Of a stretch of 64,000 bases of DNA, positions 8,825 to 17,889 are shown piece by piece. The stretch is from Natrinema salinisoli. Lineage in GTDB: Archaea > Halobacteriota > Halobacteria > Halobacteriales > Natrialbaceae. Position 1 is the first letter of the stretch. Each line of letters opens with the position of its first letter. The position numbers were made by a program, and so were the translations under genes. Location of the stretch: the NCBI RefSeq assembly GCF_020405205.1, contig NZ_CP084469.1:4092001-4156000 (forward strand), read 5' to 3'. The notes below the pieces were generated by a model that was given only the letters and a program-made list of their open reading frames with translations, was not told where the DNA came from and did not search any database.

Positions 8825-9961
8825 CTACCGGCCGGATCGGTCGTCGTCGCGGTCGGTGTCCGAGTCGTCCTCATCGCTCGAGTCCCAGTGATCGGGGCCG
8901 CCCCAGGAATCGGTCCCGTCGTCACCGTCCTCGCCGGCGGGGCGGTCGTCGGGTCGGTCGTCGTCGGGCTGGCCGTCGTTCGAGTCCCAGTCGTCGGATC
9001 CGCTGGACTCCGTCGTTGCGTCGCCGCGAACCCTCGCTCGCTGGTCGGGAACGAGGTCGAGTTCCGCGTCCGTATCACCGAGCACCAACAGCGCGTAGTA
9101 GCGTAGATACACGACAAAAGGGACCTGGATCAGTGAAGAGAGCAGGAGAACGAACGGAATGGCGAGGAAAATGATGAAGATCCCGATGATTGGAATGAAA
9201 GCGATCAAAATGAGCGGGATGGCGAGAATGAAGAACCCGATGAAAAAGATGACTCCGAGCGCGATGCCGAATCCTAACTGTACCACCCAGACCAGCAGGA
9301 GGTAGACGAGATACTCCTTCCAGTTGGCGGTCAGCGTCCGCCGGAACCGCTTCCAGGCGGCGACGACTCCCGCGTCCTCTTGGAGCATGGTCGGCGCGAC
9401 GAAGACGGTCGTGAACCGATTGACGACGGCGTAGACGAGATATATCGGGATCGCGAGAAGTGCTAGTGCCCCGATGAACGCCGCCGAATCGGTCTCCATC
9501 GTCGTATACAAGGCGTACGCGGGGACGCCGAACACGAGGAGCGCGATCAGGCCCAGCGCGAGTCGGAATCCGAAGAGTCGAACCCCGAGCTCGAGATTAC
9601 GCTTCGTGTACCGACGGACGTGAACCTCGCCGGAGCGCAGCGACTCGAGCAGCGCGAACTCGAGGAGCGAGCCACTGAAGGCGAACACGAGGTAGATCGT
9701 CAGGCCGATGGCCGCGATGACGATGAGTGCCGGCAGCATTTCGCCGAAACCGACTGCCGCTCCGGGGTCAGTACCGGTACCGGGTGTCGGCTCGCCGCCG
9801 AATTCGCCGCCACCGCCGCCGGGGGTCGGCGGTCCTCCGGACACGACGCCGCCCACGAAAAAGACGATGATTGCCAGTTTGATCCACGTCCAGAAACTGG
9901 CCCCCGCCAGGAACCCACGAGTCACGTCGATCGCGTCACTCAGGTCTTTTGTCGCATACAT
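8825..9961 (-). CDS. Multi-pass membrane protein (DUF7544-like) with acidic tail
   Basis: A 378-residue protein with about six to seven membrane segments: one near residue 25-45 before a Gly/Pro-rich loop, several between 75 and 190, and a very hydrophobic pair rich in Ile/Phe near 220-285. The last 70 residues are almost only Asp, Ser, Gly, Arg and Trp, a cytoplasmic or exposed disordered tail (DDWDS-like repeats). It matches the uncharacterised haloarchaeal family DUF7544. Function unknown. It is monocistronic with its own promoter. Confidence 0.75.
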   Translation of the reverse strand: MYATKDLSDAIDVTRGFLAGASFWTWIKLAIIVFFVGGVVSGGPPTPGGGGGEFGGEPTPGTGTDPGAAVGFGEMLPALIVIAAIGLTIYLVFAFSGSLLEFALLESLRSGEVHVRRYTKRNLELGVRLFGFRLALGLIALLVFGVPAYALYTTMETDSAAFIGALALLAIPIYLVYAVVNRFTTVFVAPTMLQEDAGVVAAWKRFRRTLTANWKEYLVYLLLVWVVQLGFGIALGVIFFIGFFILAIPLILIAFIPIIGIFIIFLAIPFVLLLSSLIQVPFVVYLRYYALLVLGDTDAELDLVPDQRARVRGDATTESSGSDDWDSNDGQPDDDRPDDRPAGEDGDDGTDSWGGPDHWDSSDEDDSDTDRDDDRSGR

Positions 9962-9985
9962 GTTTTCGGATAGAAATCGTTCCCT

Positions 9986-9997
9986 GTTAATATTATC
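9986..9997 (-). promoter_or_regulatory. TATA-box region for the DUF7544-like membrane gene
   Basis: On the minus strand GATAATATTAAC lies 25-36 bases before the ATG at 9961, consistent with a near-leaderless transcript. Confidence 0.5.
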
Positions 9998-10142
9998 TAT
10001 TTACGTATCAGTCAGTTTTAGATACGGTAGTATTTGCTAGTACTAACGGAACGAATCGGTGGATACGACGCTCGCCGGACGTGATCTCTCTCCCCGGTAA
10101 CACTTCGAGGAGCATTTAACGCCAACCGGCGATACGTTCGGT

Positions 10143-10952
10143 ATGGACATCCGCCGGCTCGCACGAGGATCCATCGAGTGGAGCCGCATCGAGCGTGTCG
10201 TCCGCACGCTGGCGGATCGCTACGACCGCGAGGAAGTCCGCGTCGAGTTCCTCGAGGCGGACAACTGGCTCTCGACGCCCTGTGTCATCGACGACGAGTG
10301 GTTCGTCAAGATCGTCTCCCGACAGAACGCCCTGGTTCACGCCGTGTTGACGACCGGCCGGAACGTCGGCGCGTTCTCCTCGGGGACCGAGGGCTTTTTC
10401 GATCGGTTCGATACCCCCCGCGAGATGGTCGAACACGAGTACGAGGCGACCGAGCGAATGCAGGAGATCGGCATCAACGCCCCGCGGCCGATCGACGCCT
10501 TCGAGGTCAACGGGCTCGGCGTCCTCGTCCTCGAGTACCTGCCGGAGTTCCGGTCGCTCGGCGACGTCTCCGACGACGTCGTGACGGAGCGAGCGCCGGA
10601 ACTCTTCTCGATGCTCGCAACCCTTCACGACCACGGGCTCGCTCACGGCGATCTGCGGGCGGAGAACATCCTGCTCTGTGACGGCGAGTTCTATTTCATC
10701 GACGCGACCAGCGTTCACGACGACCGAGTCGACGAGACGACGGCCTACGACCTGGCCTGCGCGCTGGCCGTCCTCGAGCCCCGCATCGGGCCGCGGGAGG
10801 CCGTCAACGCGGCTGCAACGGCCTACGATCCCGACGCGTTGCTCTCCGCGCGGGAGTTTCTCGACTTCGTCCGGCTCCGCCCCGATCACGAGTTCGATTC
10901 GACGACGTTGCGCAGCGAACTCGAGAAGGCGGCCGATTTGGGCGGAGGGTAG
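10143..10952 (+). CDS. RIO-type protein kinase-like protein
   Basis: A 269-residue protein with an N-terminal winged-helix-like part and a compact kinase fold. Candidate ATP Lys in DDEWFVKIVSR (about 56), Glu in EHEYEAT (about 98), catalytic loop AHGDLRAENILL with Asp170 and Asn175, and metal Asp in FIDATS (about 187), the RIO/Bud32-style replacement for DFG. RIO-like kinases act in ribosome maturation or as small regulatory kinases. It is shorter than canonical Rio1 and Rio2, so it is probably a haloarchaeal RIO paralogue; target unknown. A long A/T-rich intergenic region precedes it. Confidence 0.75.
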   Translation: MDIRRLARGSIEWSRIERVVRTLADRYDREEVRVEFLEADNWLSTPCVIDDEWFVKIVSRQNALVHAVLTTGRNVGAFSSGTEGFFDRFDTPREMVEHEYEATERMQEIGINAPRPIDAFEVNGLGVLVLEYLPEFRSLGDVSDDVVTERAPELFSMLATLHDHGLAHGDLRAENILLCDGEFYFIDATSVHDDRVDETTAYDLACALAVLEPRIGPREAVNAAATAYDPDALLSAREFLDFVRLRPDHEFDSTTLRSELEKAADLGGG

Positions 10953-11001
10953 CCGGAATCGGACGGCGATCGGTCACCGTCCGACAGGCCAGTGCAGGCA
11001 C

Positions 11002-11038
11002 CATGCGCTTTCGCGAGGGAGCGCTACGCTCGCGCATG
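11002..11038. repeat. Imperfect palindrome over the start of the PRC-barrel gene
   Basis: CATGCGC at 11002-11008 pairs with GCGCATG at 11032-11038, and inside them CGCGAG (11012-11017) pairs with CTCGCG (11029-11034). The right arm contains the ATG at 11036. It could be a regulatory hairpin or a decayed palindromic repeat. Confidence 0.4.
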
Positions 11039-11557
11039 TGCCCACCGTTCACCGACGACGACGTCGGCAAGCGGGTCGAAACCGCGAGCGGCGACCTCCT
11101 CGGGACCATCAAACTGACCGAGCCGCACACGGCGTACGTCGACGTGAACGACGACACGAGGGACACGATACGGGCGATCCTCGAGTGGGAGACCGACGAG
11201 GATATCGTCCCGATGGACGCGAGCGCCGTGAGCGAGCGTACCGAGACCGCAATCCGGCTCGAGGACGACCGTTCGTCGCCGGACGAACCGGCCGAGGCGG
11301 GTACCGATTCCGTCATCGAGCGAACCGAGAGCACCGAAGATCGGGACGACAGCGACGAGCAGCGGACCATGGGTCCACCGTCGGGGACGCCCGACGAACC
11401 GGCCGCGGATGCGGAGGGGCGGACGGGAGAGGGACTCGAGCCGTCGGAGGAAGAGATGACCGAGTCAGGTGGGGAGCGCCACCCGGATACCGAGCAGGCC
11501 CCGCCGGAGGGCGACCGGACCGTGACGAAAGACCGCGGTGAGGAGGAGGATCGATAG
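11036..11557 (+). CDS. PRC-barrel-like domain protein with long acidic tail
   Basis: A 173-residue protein. Residues 1-70 (MCPPFTDDDVGKRVETASG...) look like a PRC-barrel beta domain, a small fold used in RNA maturation and membrane-associated proteins; the GKRVETASGDLLGTI segment is typical. The remaining 100 residues are Glu/Asp/Pro/Ser/Thr rich and probably disordered. ATG 11036 is chosen because upstream residues (from ATG 11003) come from a palindrome and are basic, unlike relatives. Function unknown. Confidence 0.65.
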   Translation: MCPPFTDDDVGKRVETASGDLLGTIKLTEPHTAYVDVNDDTRDTIRAILEWETDEDIVPMDASAVSERTETAIRLEDDRSSPDEPAEAGTDSVIERTESTEDRDDSDEQRTMGPPSGTPDEPAADAEGRTGEGLEPSEEEMTESGGERHPDTEQAPPEGDRTVTKDRGEEEDR

Positions 11558-11711
11558 GACAACGCGGCTCACCTCCGCATTCGTACATACGTCGACCGGT
11601 CAGCGGTGTCGATGAACGAATCGGCTGACACAGTGTCACAAACTCGGTAATTCACTCGAAATCTGTAAACGACCAGTATGATTTTTCACAGTTCCCGTCG
11701 TCCGTCCGAGT

Positions 11712-13247
11712 ATGAGTCAGCAAATCACCGAACAGGTACACGGCCACTACATCGGCGGCGAGTGGACCGACGCTGCGGAAGAGACGTTCGAGAGCGAGAA
11801 CCCCGCGACGGGTAAAACGCTGGCGACCTTCCAGCGCGGGACGGAGGCCGACGTCGACGCGGCCCTCGAGGCGGCGGAGGACGCCTTCGACGAGTGGCGC
11901 TCCCTGTCGTACATCGACCGCGCGGAGTACCTCTGGGACATCTATCACGAGTTGCGGGAGCGACACGAGGAACTCGGAGAGATCGTCTCGAAGGAGTGCG
12001 GCAAGGAGATTTCGGAGGGGAAAGCCGACGTCACCGAGGCCTGGCACATGGTCGAGTGGGCGGCGGGCAACGCCCGTCACCCCCACGGAGACCTGGTCCC
12101 CTCCGAGGTCGCGGGCAAAGACGCGTACATGCGGCGTAAACCGCGGGGCGTCGTCGGCTGCATCACGCCCTGGAACTTCCCGGTCGCGATTCCCTTTTGG
12201 CACATGGCGATCGCCCTCGTCGAGGGGAACACGGTCGTCTGGAAGCCGGCGGAACAGACGCCGTGGTGCGGCCAGATCATCGCCGAGATGTTCGAGGACG
12301 CCGGCATCCCGGACGGCGTCTTCAACATGGTTCAGGGCTTCGGCGACGCCGGCGCGGCGCTCTCGGACGACGGACGCGTCGACACCGTCCTCTTTACCGG
12401 CTCCGCGGAGGTTGGACACGAAATCGCGAGCAAGGTCGGCGGCGAACCCGGCAAGCTCGCAGCCTGCGAGATGGGCGGCAAAAACGGGATCGTCATCACC
12501 GAGGAAGCCGACCTGGACCTCGCCGTCCACTCGGCGGTGATGTCGAGCTTCAAGACGACCGGCCAGCGCTGCGTCTCGAGCGAGCGCCTGATCGTCCACG
12601 AGGACGTCTACGACGAGTTCAAAGAGCGCTTCGTCGATATCGCCGAGGACATCGCCGTCGGCGATCCGCTCGAGGAGGACACGTTCATGGGGCCGGCGAT
12701 CGAGGCCGAGCACGTCGAGAAGATCCGCCAGCACAACGACCTCGCCCGCGAGGAGGGTGCAAACGTCCTCGTCGATCGGTTCGAACTCGAGGACAGCGAG
12801 ATCCCCGACGACCACGACGACGGCCACTGGGTCGGCCCGTTCGTCTACGAGATCGACTACGAGTCCGACCTGCGCTGTCTGAACGAGGAGTGTTTCGGCC
12901 CCCACGTCGCCCTGATCGAATACGAGGGCGATATCGAGGACGCGGTCGACATTCACAACGATACGCCGTACGGACTCGCCGGGGCGATCATCTCCGAAGA
13001 CTACCGCCAGATCAATTACTTCCGCGACCGCGCCGACCTCGGACTCGCGTACGGGAACCTGCCGTGTATCGGCGCGGAGGTCCAGCTCCCCTTCGGCGGC
13101 GTCAAGAAGTCCGGTAACGGCTACCCCAGCGCGCGCGAGGCCATCGAAGCAGTCACCGAACGCACCGCCTGGACGCTGAACAACTCGAAAGAGATCGAGA
13201 TGGCACAGGGGCTGTCGGCGGATATCAAGACCTCGAGCGAGGACTGA
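11712..13247 (+). CDS. Aldehyde dehydrogenase family protein
   Basis: A 511-residue NAD(P)-linked aldehyde dehydrogenase: TPWNFP at about 152-157, Glu in CEMGGKNG (about 253), catalytic Cys in TTGQRCVSSER (about 287), and FGPHV near the C-terminal third. The group around CEMGGKNG and GQRCVSSERLIV includes semialdehyde dehydrogenases acting on amino-acid or sugar-acid products, but the substrate cannot be read from sequence. It is about 20 residues longer than average because of a loop near 355-375 rich in Asp/His. Own promoter likely in the A/T-rich stretch just upstream. Confidence 0.9.
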   Translation: MSQQITEQVHGHYIGGEWTDAAEETFESENPATGKTLATFQRGTEADVDAALEAAEDAFDEWRSLSYIDRAEYLWDIYHELRERHEELGEIVSKECGKEISEGKADVTEAWHMVEWAAGNARHPHGDLVPSEVAGKDAYMRRKPRGVVGCITPWNFPVAIPFWHMAIALVEGNTVVWKPAEQTPWCGQIIAEMFEDAGIPDGVFNMVQGFGDAGAALSDDGRVDTVLFTGSAEVGHEIASKVGGEPGKLAACEMGGKNGIVITEEADLDLAVHSAVMSSFKTTGQRCVSSERLIVHEDVYDEFKERFVDIAEDIAVGDPLEEDTFMGPAIEAEHVEKIRQHNDLAREEGANVLVDRFELEDSEIPDDHDDGHWVGPFVYEIDYESDLRCLNEECFGPHVALIEYEGDIEDAVDIHNDTPYGLAGAIISEDYRQINYFRDRADLGLAYGNLPCIGAEVQLPFGGVKKSGNGYPSAREAIEAVTERTAWTLNNSKEIEMAQGLSADIKTSSED

Positions 13248-13349
13248 CCGGCGCCGTCGGGTCAGCGACGAAGCTGCGGTCCCGCTCGAGTGACGGCCAG
13301 GACTGACCGGCTAGGATCCCACGAACGACCGAGTCTCGGTCCCGCTCGA
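13240..13349. repeat. Imperfect ~60-base duplication after the aldehyde dehydrogenase
   Basis: AGGACTGACCGGC occurs at 13240-13252 and 13299-13311, and CGGTCCCGCTCGA at 13277-13289 and 13337-13349, giving two copies about 60 bases apart. The first copy overlaps the stop codon of the dehydrogenase. It looks like an old local duplication of the 3' end. Confidence 0.55.
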
Positions 13350-13480
13350 CTCACCCGCGAAGTGACGACGAACGGTGACAGTCGTGTCGAACTCCGAATC
13401 AGTACCGTCGTGTCGATCGAGTCTCAGTTTCTACTCGCGAACGAATCGCTTATCCGACGATTCGTGGAAGGGGCGAGTAC

Positions 13481-14671
13481 ATGAAGGCAGTCGTTCTCGC
13501 GGCGGGCCAGGGGACACGGATGCGACCACTGTCGGAATCGGTCCCGAAGCCGATGCTCCCGGTCGCCGATCGACCGCTCGTGGCGCACACCGTCGACGCG
13601 GCGGTCACCGCCGGGGCCGACGAGGTCGTCCTCGTGATCGGCTACGAAGGCGAGACGGTTCGTGACTACTTCGGTTCGGAGTACCGGGGCGTTCCCGTCT
13701 CCTACGCCGTGCAGGAGGAGCAGGCCGGAACCGCCGACGCCGTCAACGCCGCTCGATCCCACCTCGACGGTCCGTTCGCCGTCCTGAACGGTGACAACCT
13801 CTACGATCAGGCCGCTATCGATCGGCTGTTCGAGGCGTGCCCGGCCGTCTGCGCGATCGAGGTCGACGAGCCGAGCAATTACGGCGTTCTCAGCACCGAC
13901 GAGAGCGGCGGCGACTACGTAACGGGAATCGTCGAGAAACCCGCCGAACCGCCGACGAACCTCGCCAACGCCGGCGCGTACGCGTTCCCGGCCGAGGCCC
14001 GCGAGTGGCTCGAGGTGCCCGCGAGCGAGCGCGGCGAACACGAGATCACCGACGTCGTCGCGCGGGTCATCGAGGCGTACGAGATGACCCCCGTCACCCT
14101 CGAGCGATGGCTCGACATCGGCCGCCCCTGGGAATTACTCGAAGCCAACGAGTGGAAACTCGCCGACCTCGACCGGCGAATCGACGGCGACGTGAGCGAA
14201 GACGCGACGCTCGAGGGTGGCGTCGTCGTCGAGGACGGCGCGACGGTCGAACCGGGCGTCGTGATCGAGGGACCGGCGCTGATCCGCGAGGGCGCGGAAG
14301 TCGGTCCGAACGCCTACGTGCGTGGCGCGACGCTGGTCGGACGTGATGCCGAAGTCGGTCACGCCGTCGAGATCAAGAACAGCGTCGTTTCGCGCGGGAC
14401 GTCGGTCAGTCACCTCTCCTACGTCGGCGACAGCGTCCTCGGGCGAGACGTCAACCTCGGTGCGGGGACGAACGTCGCGAATCTGCGACACGACGATGCG
14501 GCTATCAAATTCACCGTCAAGGGCGAGCGCGTCACCACTGGCCGCCGGAAGTTCGGCGTCGTCGCCGGTGACGGGGCGAAGACCGGTATCAACACGAGTC
14601 TGACGCCCGGCCTGAAACTCGAGCCCGGTGCGACAACTCGCCCCGGCGAAACCGTCGAGCGCGATCGGTAA
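13481..14671 (+). CDS. glmU: Bifunctional sugar-1-phosphate nucleotidylyltransferase/acetyltransferase (GlmU-like)
   Basis: A 396-residue protein with an N-terminal nucleotidyltransferase domain (MKAVVLAAGQGTRMRPL with the GxGTRxxPLT-type loop, VPKPMLPVADRPL, and LNGDNLYD for the metal site) and, from about residue 235, a left-handed beta helix of hexapeptide repeats (ATLEGGVVVEDGATVEPGVV and following). Archaeal enzymes of this shape make UDP-GlcNAc or other NDP-sugars for glycan and S-layer glycoprotein synthesis. The specific sugar is inferred only from family. No glycosyltransferase is adjacent. Confidence 0.85.
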   Translation: MKAVVLAAGQGTRMRPLSESVPKPMLPVADRPLVAHTVDAAVTAGADEVVLVIGYEGETVRDYFGSEYRGVPVSYAVQEEQAGTADAVNAARSHLDGPFAVLNGDNLYDQAAIDRLFEACPAVCAIEVDEPSNYGVLSTDESGGDYVTGIVEKPAEPPTNLANAGAYAFPAEAREWLEVPASERGEHEITDVVARVIEAYEMTPVTLERWLDIGRPWELLEANEWKLADLDRRIDGDVSEDATLEGGVVVEDGATVEPGVVIEGPALIREGAEVGPNAYVRGATLVGRDAEVGHAVEIKNSVVSRGTSVSHLSYVGDSVLGRDVNLGAGTNVANLRHDDAAIKFTVKGERVTTGRRKFGVVAGDGAKTGINTSLTPGLKLEPGATTRPGETVERDR

Positions 14672-14798
14672 GGATTCGAGGAGAATGGAACTTCCTCGAG
14701 CACTGGAGTAGCTCGTTACTGGCACACTGAGGGTCATCAGGTCGCAGCTACTCGACGGCCGTCATCTATTTGTCAGTGGTAAAGTCTAACACGCATAC

Positions 14799-15557
14799 AT
14801 GTCGACGGCGACCGTTCGCGGAACGATCAGGGGAATGGGTGAGCAGGCGAATCCGGCCTTCGCCGTGGCCGTCGTGTTGCTTCCGGTGGCCGCACTCGGC
14901 TACGCACTGACGATCGCAACGGTCGAGCAACACACCTACATCCACGTGATGGCGGGGATTCTCTGGACGGGCATCGATATCTTCATCGGGACCGTACTCG
15001 GGCCGGTCATCGGCGGGCTCGACGACGAACAGAGCTCGGCCGTCTTCCAGCGTCTCACGCCGAAGACGGCGTTTCTGCTCCCGTCACTGGCGTTCGTCAC
15101 CATCGCCGGCGGCATCACGCTTGCCCAGCGGATCGAAATTTTTCCGCACGCCGAACCGTGGTTGGCACTGTTCACCGCGGCGAACCTGATTCCGATCCTC
15201 CTGCTCCTCGGGTGGCGATTGAACGCGTGGGACGATCGGCGCTGGCAGGTCCCCTTCGCACTCGCGACCGTCGGCTCGCTGGTCTGGGTCGCGTCCACCG
15301 TCGGCGAGTTCGCGATGACCGAACCGACGGTCGCCGTCGCGCTCGGCATCGTGACGATCCTCTCCGTGCAAGGCTTCGGCTTCCTGCTGCCCGGCGAACT
15401 CCGAATGTACAGGGAAATGCGCTCGGCGAACCCGGATCACTCGGTCATCGCCGCGATCGGTCAGCAGAACGCGATGCTCGGGGGCGTTCAGGGGTTCTTC
15501 CAGCTACTCTTGATTCTCGACATGGTCTATCTCCGCTACGGGGGCTTTCCGTTTTAG
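14799..15557 (+). CDS. Polytopic membrane protein, unknown function
   Basis: A 252-residue protein with seven or eight predicted membrane helices, starting near residues 22-45 and including HVMAGILWTGIDIFIG, whose His and Trp resemble the CopD/DUF2269-type membrane families. The C-terminal helices contain QQNAMLGGVQGFFQ. I cannot assign a function. An ATG at 14799 gives the longest sensible product; ATG 14835 (MGEQANPAF) is an alternative. Confidence 0.7.
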   Translation: MSTATVRGTIRGMGEQANPAFAVAVVLLPVAALGYALTIATVEQHTYIHVMAGILWTGIDIFIGTVLGPVIGGLDDEQSSAVFQRLTPKTAFLLPSLAFVTIAGGITLAQRIEIFPHAEPWLALFTAANLIPILLLLGWRLNAWDDRRWQVPFALATVGSLVWVASTVGEFAMTEPTVAVALGIVTILSVQGFGFLLPGELRMYREMRSANPDHSVIAAIGQQNAMLGGVQGFFQLLLILDMVYLRYGGFPF

Positions 15558-15656
15558 AACGAGTGAGGCCTCCGAGGAGGAGAAGCTCTCTCGGCAATCT
15601 GGCACGGAATCGAACTGAAAAGTGGGACGAGGCGAGGAGACGGGCGCGGGCGTGGT

Positions 15657-15680
15657 CGCTCGGTTCCCGGGAACCGAGCG
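15657..15680. repeat. Perfect 24-base palindrome
   Basis: CGCTCGGTTCCC is followed immediately by its exact reverse complement. It lies between two convergently ending genes, 100 bases after the membrane gene stop and 130 bases after the nitrilase stop, so a bidirectional terminator or a protein-binding site is possible. Confidence 0.6.
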
Positions 15681-15809
15681 CGCGACGGGCCGGAGCGACG
15701 CGCTATGCCGGGTAGACGTGAAAAGCGCCTGTACCGGCATCAGCAACAAAGACGTGGCGAAGTAAAAAGTCAGCGGTCGGCGTCGGGACGGGCCGCGGTA
15801 CCGCGGGTA

Positions 15810-16655
15810 CTACAGCCGCCTATCCCGTAGCGCCGGGAATTCCTCGCGGACGTCCCCGACCGTTTCCGGCTCGAGCTCGGCCGTGACCAGCGCTGGCTCG
15901 TCGCCGCTCGAGGCCAGCGAGACGCCCCACGGATCGTAGACGCTCGAGCGACCGAGTAGCGTGGCGTCCTCGAACTCACCGGAGCCGTTGATCGTCGCCA
16001 CGTACGCCTGATTCTCGATCGCGCGGGCTCGCGAAAGCGTCTTCCAGTGCTCGATGCGCGGATAGGGCCACGCGCTCGGGACGAGGACCAGTTCGACGCC
16101 GTCGTCGACCAATCGTCGGTAGAGCTCCGGGAATCGCAGGTCGTAGCAGGTCGTCACGCCGACGGTGAAGTCCCCGATCGTCGCCGTCTCGAGTCGTTCG
16201 CCGGGGACGAGCAGCTGGGATTCCGCGGATTCGTAGCCGAACAGGTGCTGTTTGCGATAGACGAGGCGACACTCGCCCTCGGCGTCGAACAGCGCAGCGG
16301 TGTTCGCGAGCCCCTCGTCCCCGGGCGTCGCGACCGTTTCGGTCGCCGCGAGGTCTTCGACGATGCTGCCCGCGAGGACGGCGATGTCGTGATCGGCCGC
16401 CGCCTCACGGATCCTGGTGAAGGTCTCGCCGCCGAACGGCTCCGCGTTGCGCGCGTAGAGGTCGAACGCGAAGTAGCCCACGTTGAACAGTTCCGGCAGC
16501 GCGACCAGGTCCGCGCCGCGGTCGGCAGCCCGCGATATCGCCTCGAGCGCCCGGTCGACGTTCGCCTCGACCTCGCCGGCCTCCACCCCGATCTGTGCGA
16601 GCGCGAGCGTGAGCGGGTCGCCAGCGTTGCGTTCGGTATTCGCGGTGTCATTCAT
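15810..16655 (-). CDS. Nitrilase-family carbon-nitrogen hydrolase
   Basis: A 281-residue amidohydrolase with the Glu-Lys-Cys triad: Glu55 in LVALPELFNVG, Lys135 in LVYRKQHLFG and Cys170 in VGVTTCYDLRFPELYR. The family hydrolyses omega-amides, N-carbamoyl compounds or deaminated glutathione; the DLRFPELYR context fits the Nit2/omega-amidase-like branch. The ATG at 16655 is chosen; a GTG two codons upstream is possible. It overlaps no neighbour and is followed by an SRPBCC gene on the same strand just upstream. Confidence 0.88.
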   Translation of the reverse strand: MNDTANTERNAGDPLTLALAQIGVEAGEVEANVDRALEAISRAADRGADLVALPELFNVGYFAFDLYARNAEPFGGETFTRIREAAADHDIAVLAGSIVEDLAATETVATPGDEGLANTAALFDAEGECRLVYRKQHLFGYESAESQLLVPGERLETATIGDFTVGVTTCYDLRFPELYRRLVDDGVELVLVPSAWPYPRIEHWKTLSRARAIENQAYVATINGSGEFEDATLLGRSSVYDPWGVSLASSGDEPALVTAELEPETVGDVREEFPALRDRRL

Positions 16656-16682
16656 CGTCACACTGTCGCCACCCCACCACCG

Positions 16683-17117
16683 TTACTGTGTCGTCTGCAA
16701 GTCCCGCTCGAGCGCGCGCTGGAGGTTGTCGAGTTCCGAATCGAGATTGCGTTTGAAGAACTTCTCGACGCCCGGCAGCTTACCGTCGACGACGAAGTGA
16801 TTCTCGAGGCGGGTTCCGTCGTCGGTCTCGACGATCTCGTGCTCGCCGGTGACGGTCATGACTTTGGATTTCCCGACGAATTTGACGTACTCCGGGGGTC
16901 TCCGCGTGACGTCCTCCGTATTTACGGTCACCGTCTTTCGGACGAGCGGAATCGGGAGTTTCACCTGCCAGGTTACGCGCCGTCCCTCCGGATCGTCCAC
17001 CGAGAACTCCTGAACGACACTGATCGCCCGGGCGCGGTTTTCCGGATCGGCGATGAACTCCCAGACCCGCTCGGGCGGCGCCGCCACGTCGAACGACCGG
17101 TCGACCCGTACAGTCAT
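16683..17117 (-). CDS. SRPBCC (START-like) domain protein
   Basis: A 144-residue protein beginning MTVRVDRSFDVAAPPERVWEF, the standard opening of the START/Bet v1-like fold, followed by a FIADPEN helix and the strand-rich GEHEIVETDDGTRLENHF region. These small cytoplasmic proteins bind hydrophobic ligands. Start ATG 17115-17117 aligns with the family. It ends 27 bases before the start of the nitrilase gene and may be cotranscribed with it. Confidence 0.78.
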   Translation of the reverse strand: MTVRVDRSFDVAAPPERVWEFIADPENRARAISVVQEFSVDDPEGRRVTWQVKLPIPLVRKTVTVNTEDVTRRPPEYVKFVGKSKVMTVTGEHEIVETDDGTRLENHFVVDGKLPGVEKFFKRNLDSELDNLQRALERDLQTTQ

Positions 17118-17248
17118 GCCCGTACGTGAGCGATTGTCGGATAAAAAGACCGTGGACCGCGGGCGATAGCCCGTTTCGTTCGAGCGGCGCTGATCGGGGT
17201 ACAGACTGGACGGGGAGAAGGTGCGGGCGACCACGACGTCGATGTCGA

Positions 17249-17473
17249 TCAACTGATCGTTACTTTCCAGGTCGTCGACCGTGCTCGGCCCCACTTTTCG
17301 ATGTCGACTTCGTCCGTCTTCTCCGCGAGATGGGGGAGACGAACGCCGACCTGTTTCGACGAGAGTCCGATCGCGTCCGCGATGTTTTTCGACCGGAAGT
17401 ACTGCTCGCCGCGGGCGGCACTCTCGCGGAGATACGAGAGAATTCGCTGCTCTTCGTCGGAGTAGTCGGTCAT
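17249..17473 (-). CDS. Small winged-helix protein (DUF7123-like)
   Basis: A 74-residue protein, EEQRILSYLRESAARGEQYFRSKNIADAIGLSSKQVGVRLPHLAEK, with the helix-turn-helix IADAIGLSSKQVGVRL and a C-terminal WGRARSTTWKVT wing. It is a widespread haloarchaeal small protein, probably DNA binding; targets unknown. Start ATG 17471-17473. Confidence 0.72.
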   Translation of the reverse strand: MTDYSDEEQRILSYLRESAARGEQYFRSKNIADAIGLSSKQVGVRLPHLAEKTDEVDIEKWGRARSTTWKVTIS

Positions 17474-17574
17474 CGTCCGTGCGTCCGCCTAGGTGGTCAG
17501 TGGTCTTAACTCTTAACGGCCGGTACGGGCGCGGTCCGACGCGGATCGGCGGTCATCCGTGACCCTGCTCGTCG

Positions 17575-17760
17575 TTACTCCCAGTAGAGATGGATACCGA
17601 CGACCGCCAGCGAGCTAAAGAGAACGGCCGCGGCGAAGCCCCACGCAGCCGTCACGTCCGGTGCGCCAGTTAGCATCAACAGTGCGCCGATCACCGCGAG
17701 CACGCTCAGTGCGAGCGTCAGTCCGACGCCCTTGTCCGTCGCCTCGGATTCAGTAGCCAT
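17575..17760 (-). CDS. Small two-helix membrane protein
   Basis: A 61-residue product, MATESEATDKGVGLTLALSVLAVIGALL followed by AAWGFAAAVLFSSLAVVGIHLYW: two membrane segments with a short turn. Conserved small proteins of this form are found in haloarchaea (DUF7525-like), function unknown. The ATG at 17760 is preferred to one 13 codons upstream. Confidence 0.62.
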   Translation of the reverse strand: MATESEATDKGVGLTLALSVLAVIGALLMLTGAPDVTAAWGFAAAVLFSSLAVVGIHLYWE

Positions 17761-17889
17761 GCTCGAGCGTTGTGTGTGGGGTGTCTTAACTTCGTTCATT
17801 CCTGAGCGAACTGCCGGGCGACGACCCGGCTCTCTGCACTCTCTCGGTGGCCGCGGACTATCGCTGTGACCCGGCTCTCGACGCCTCTG

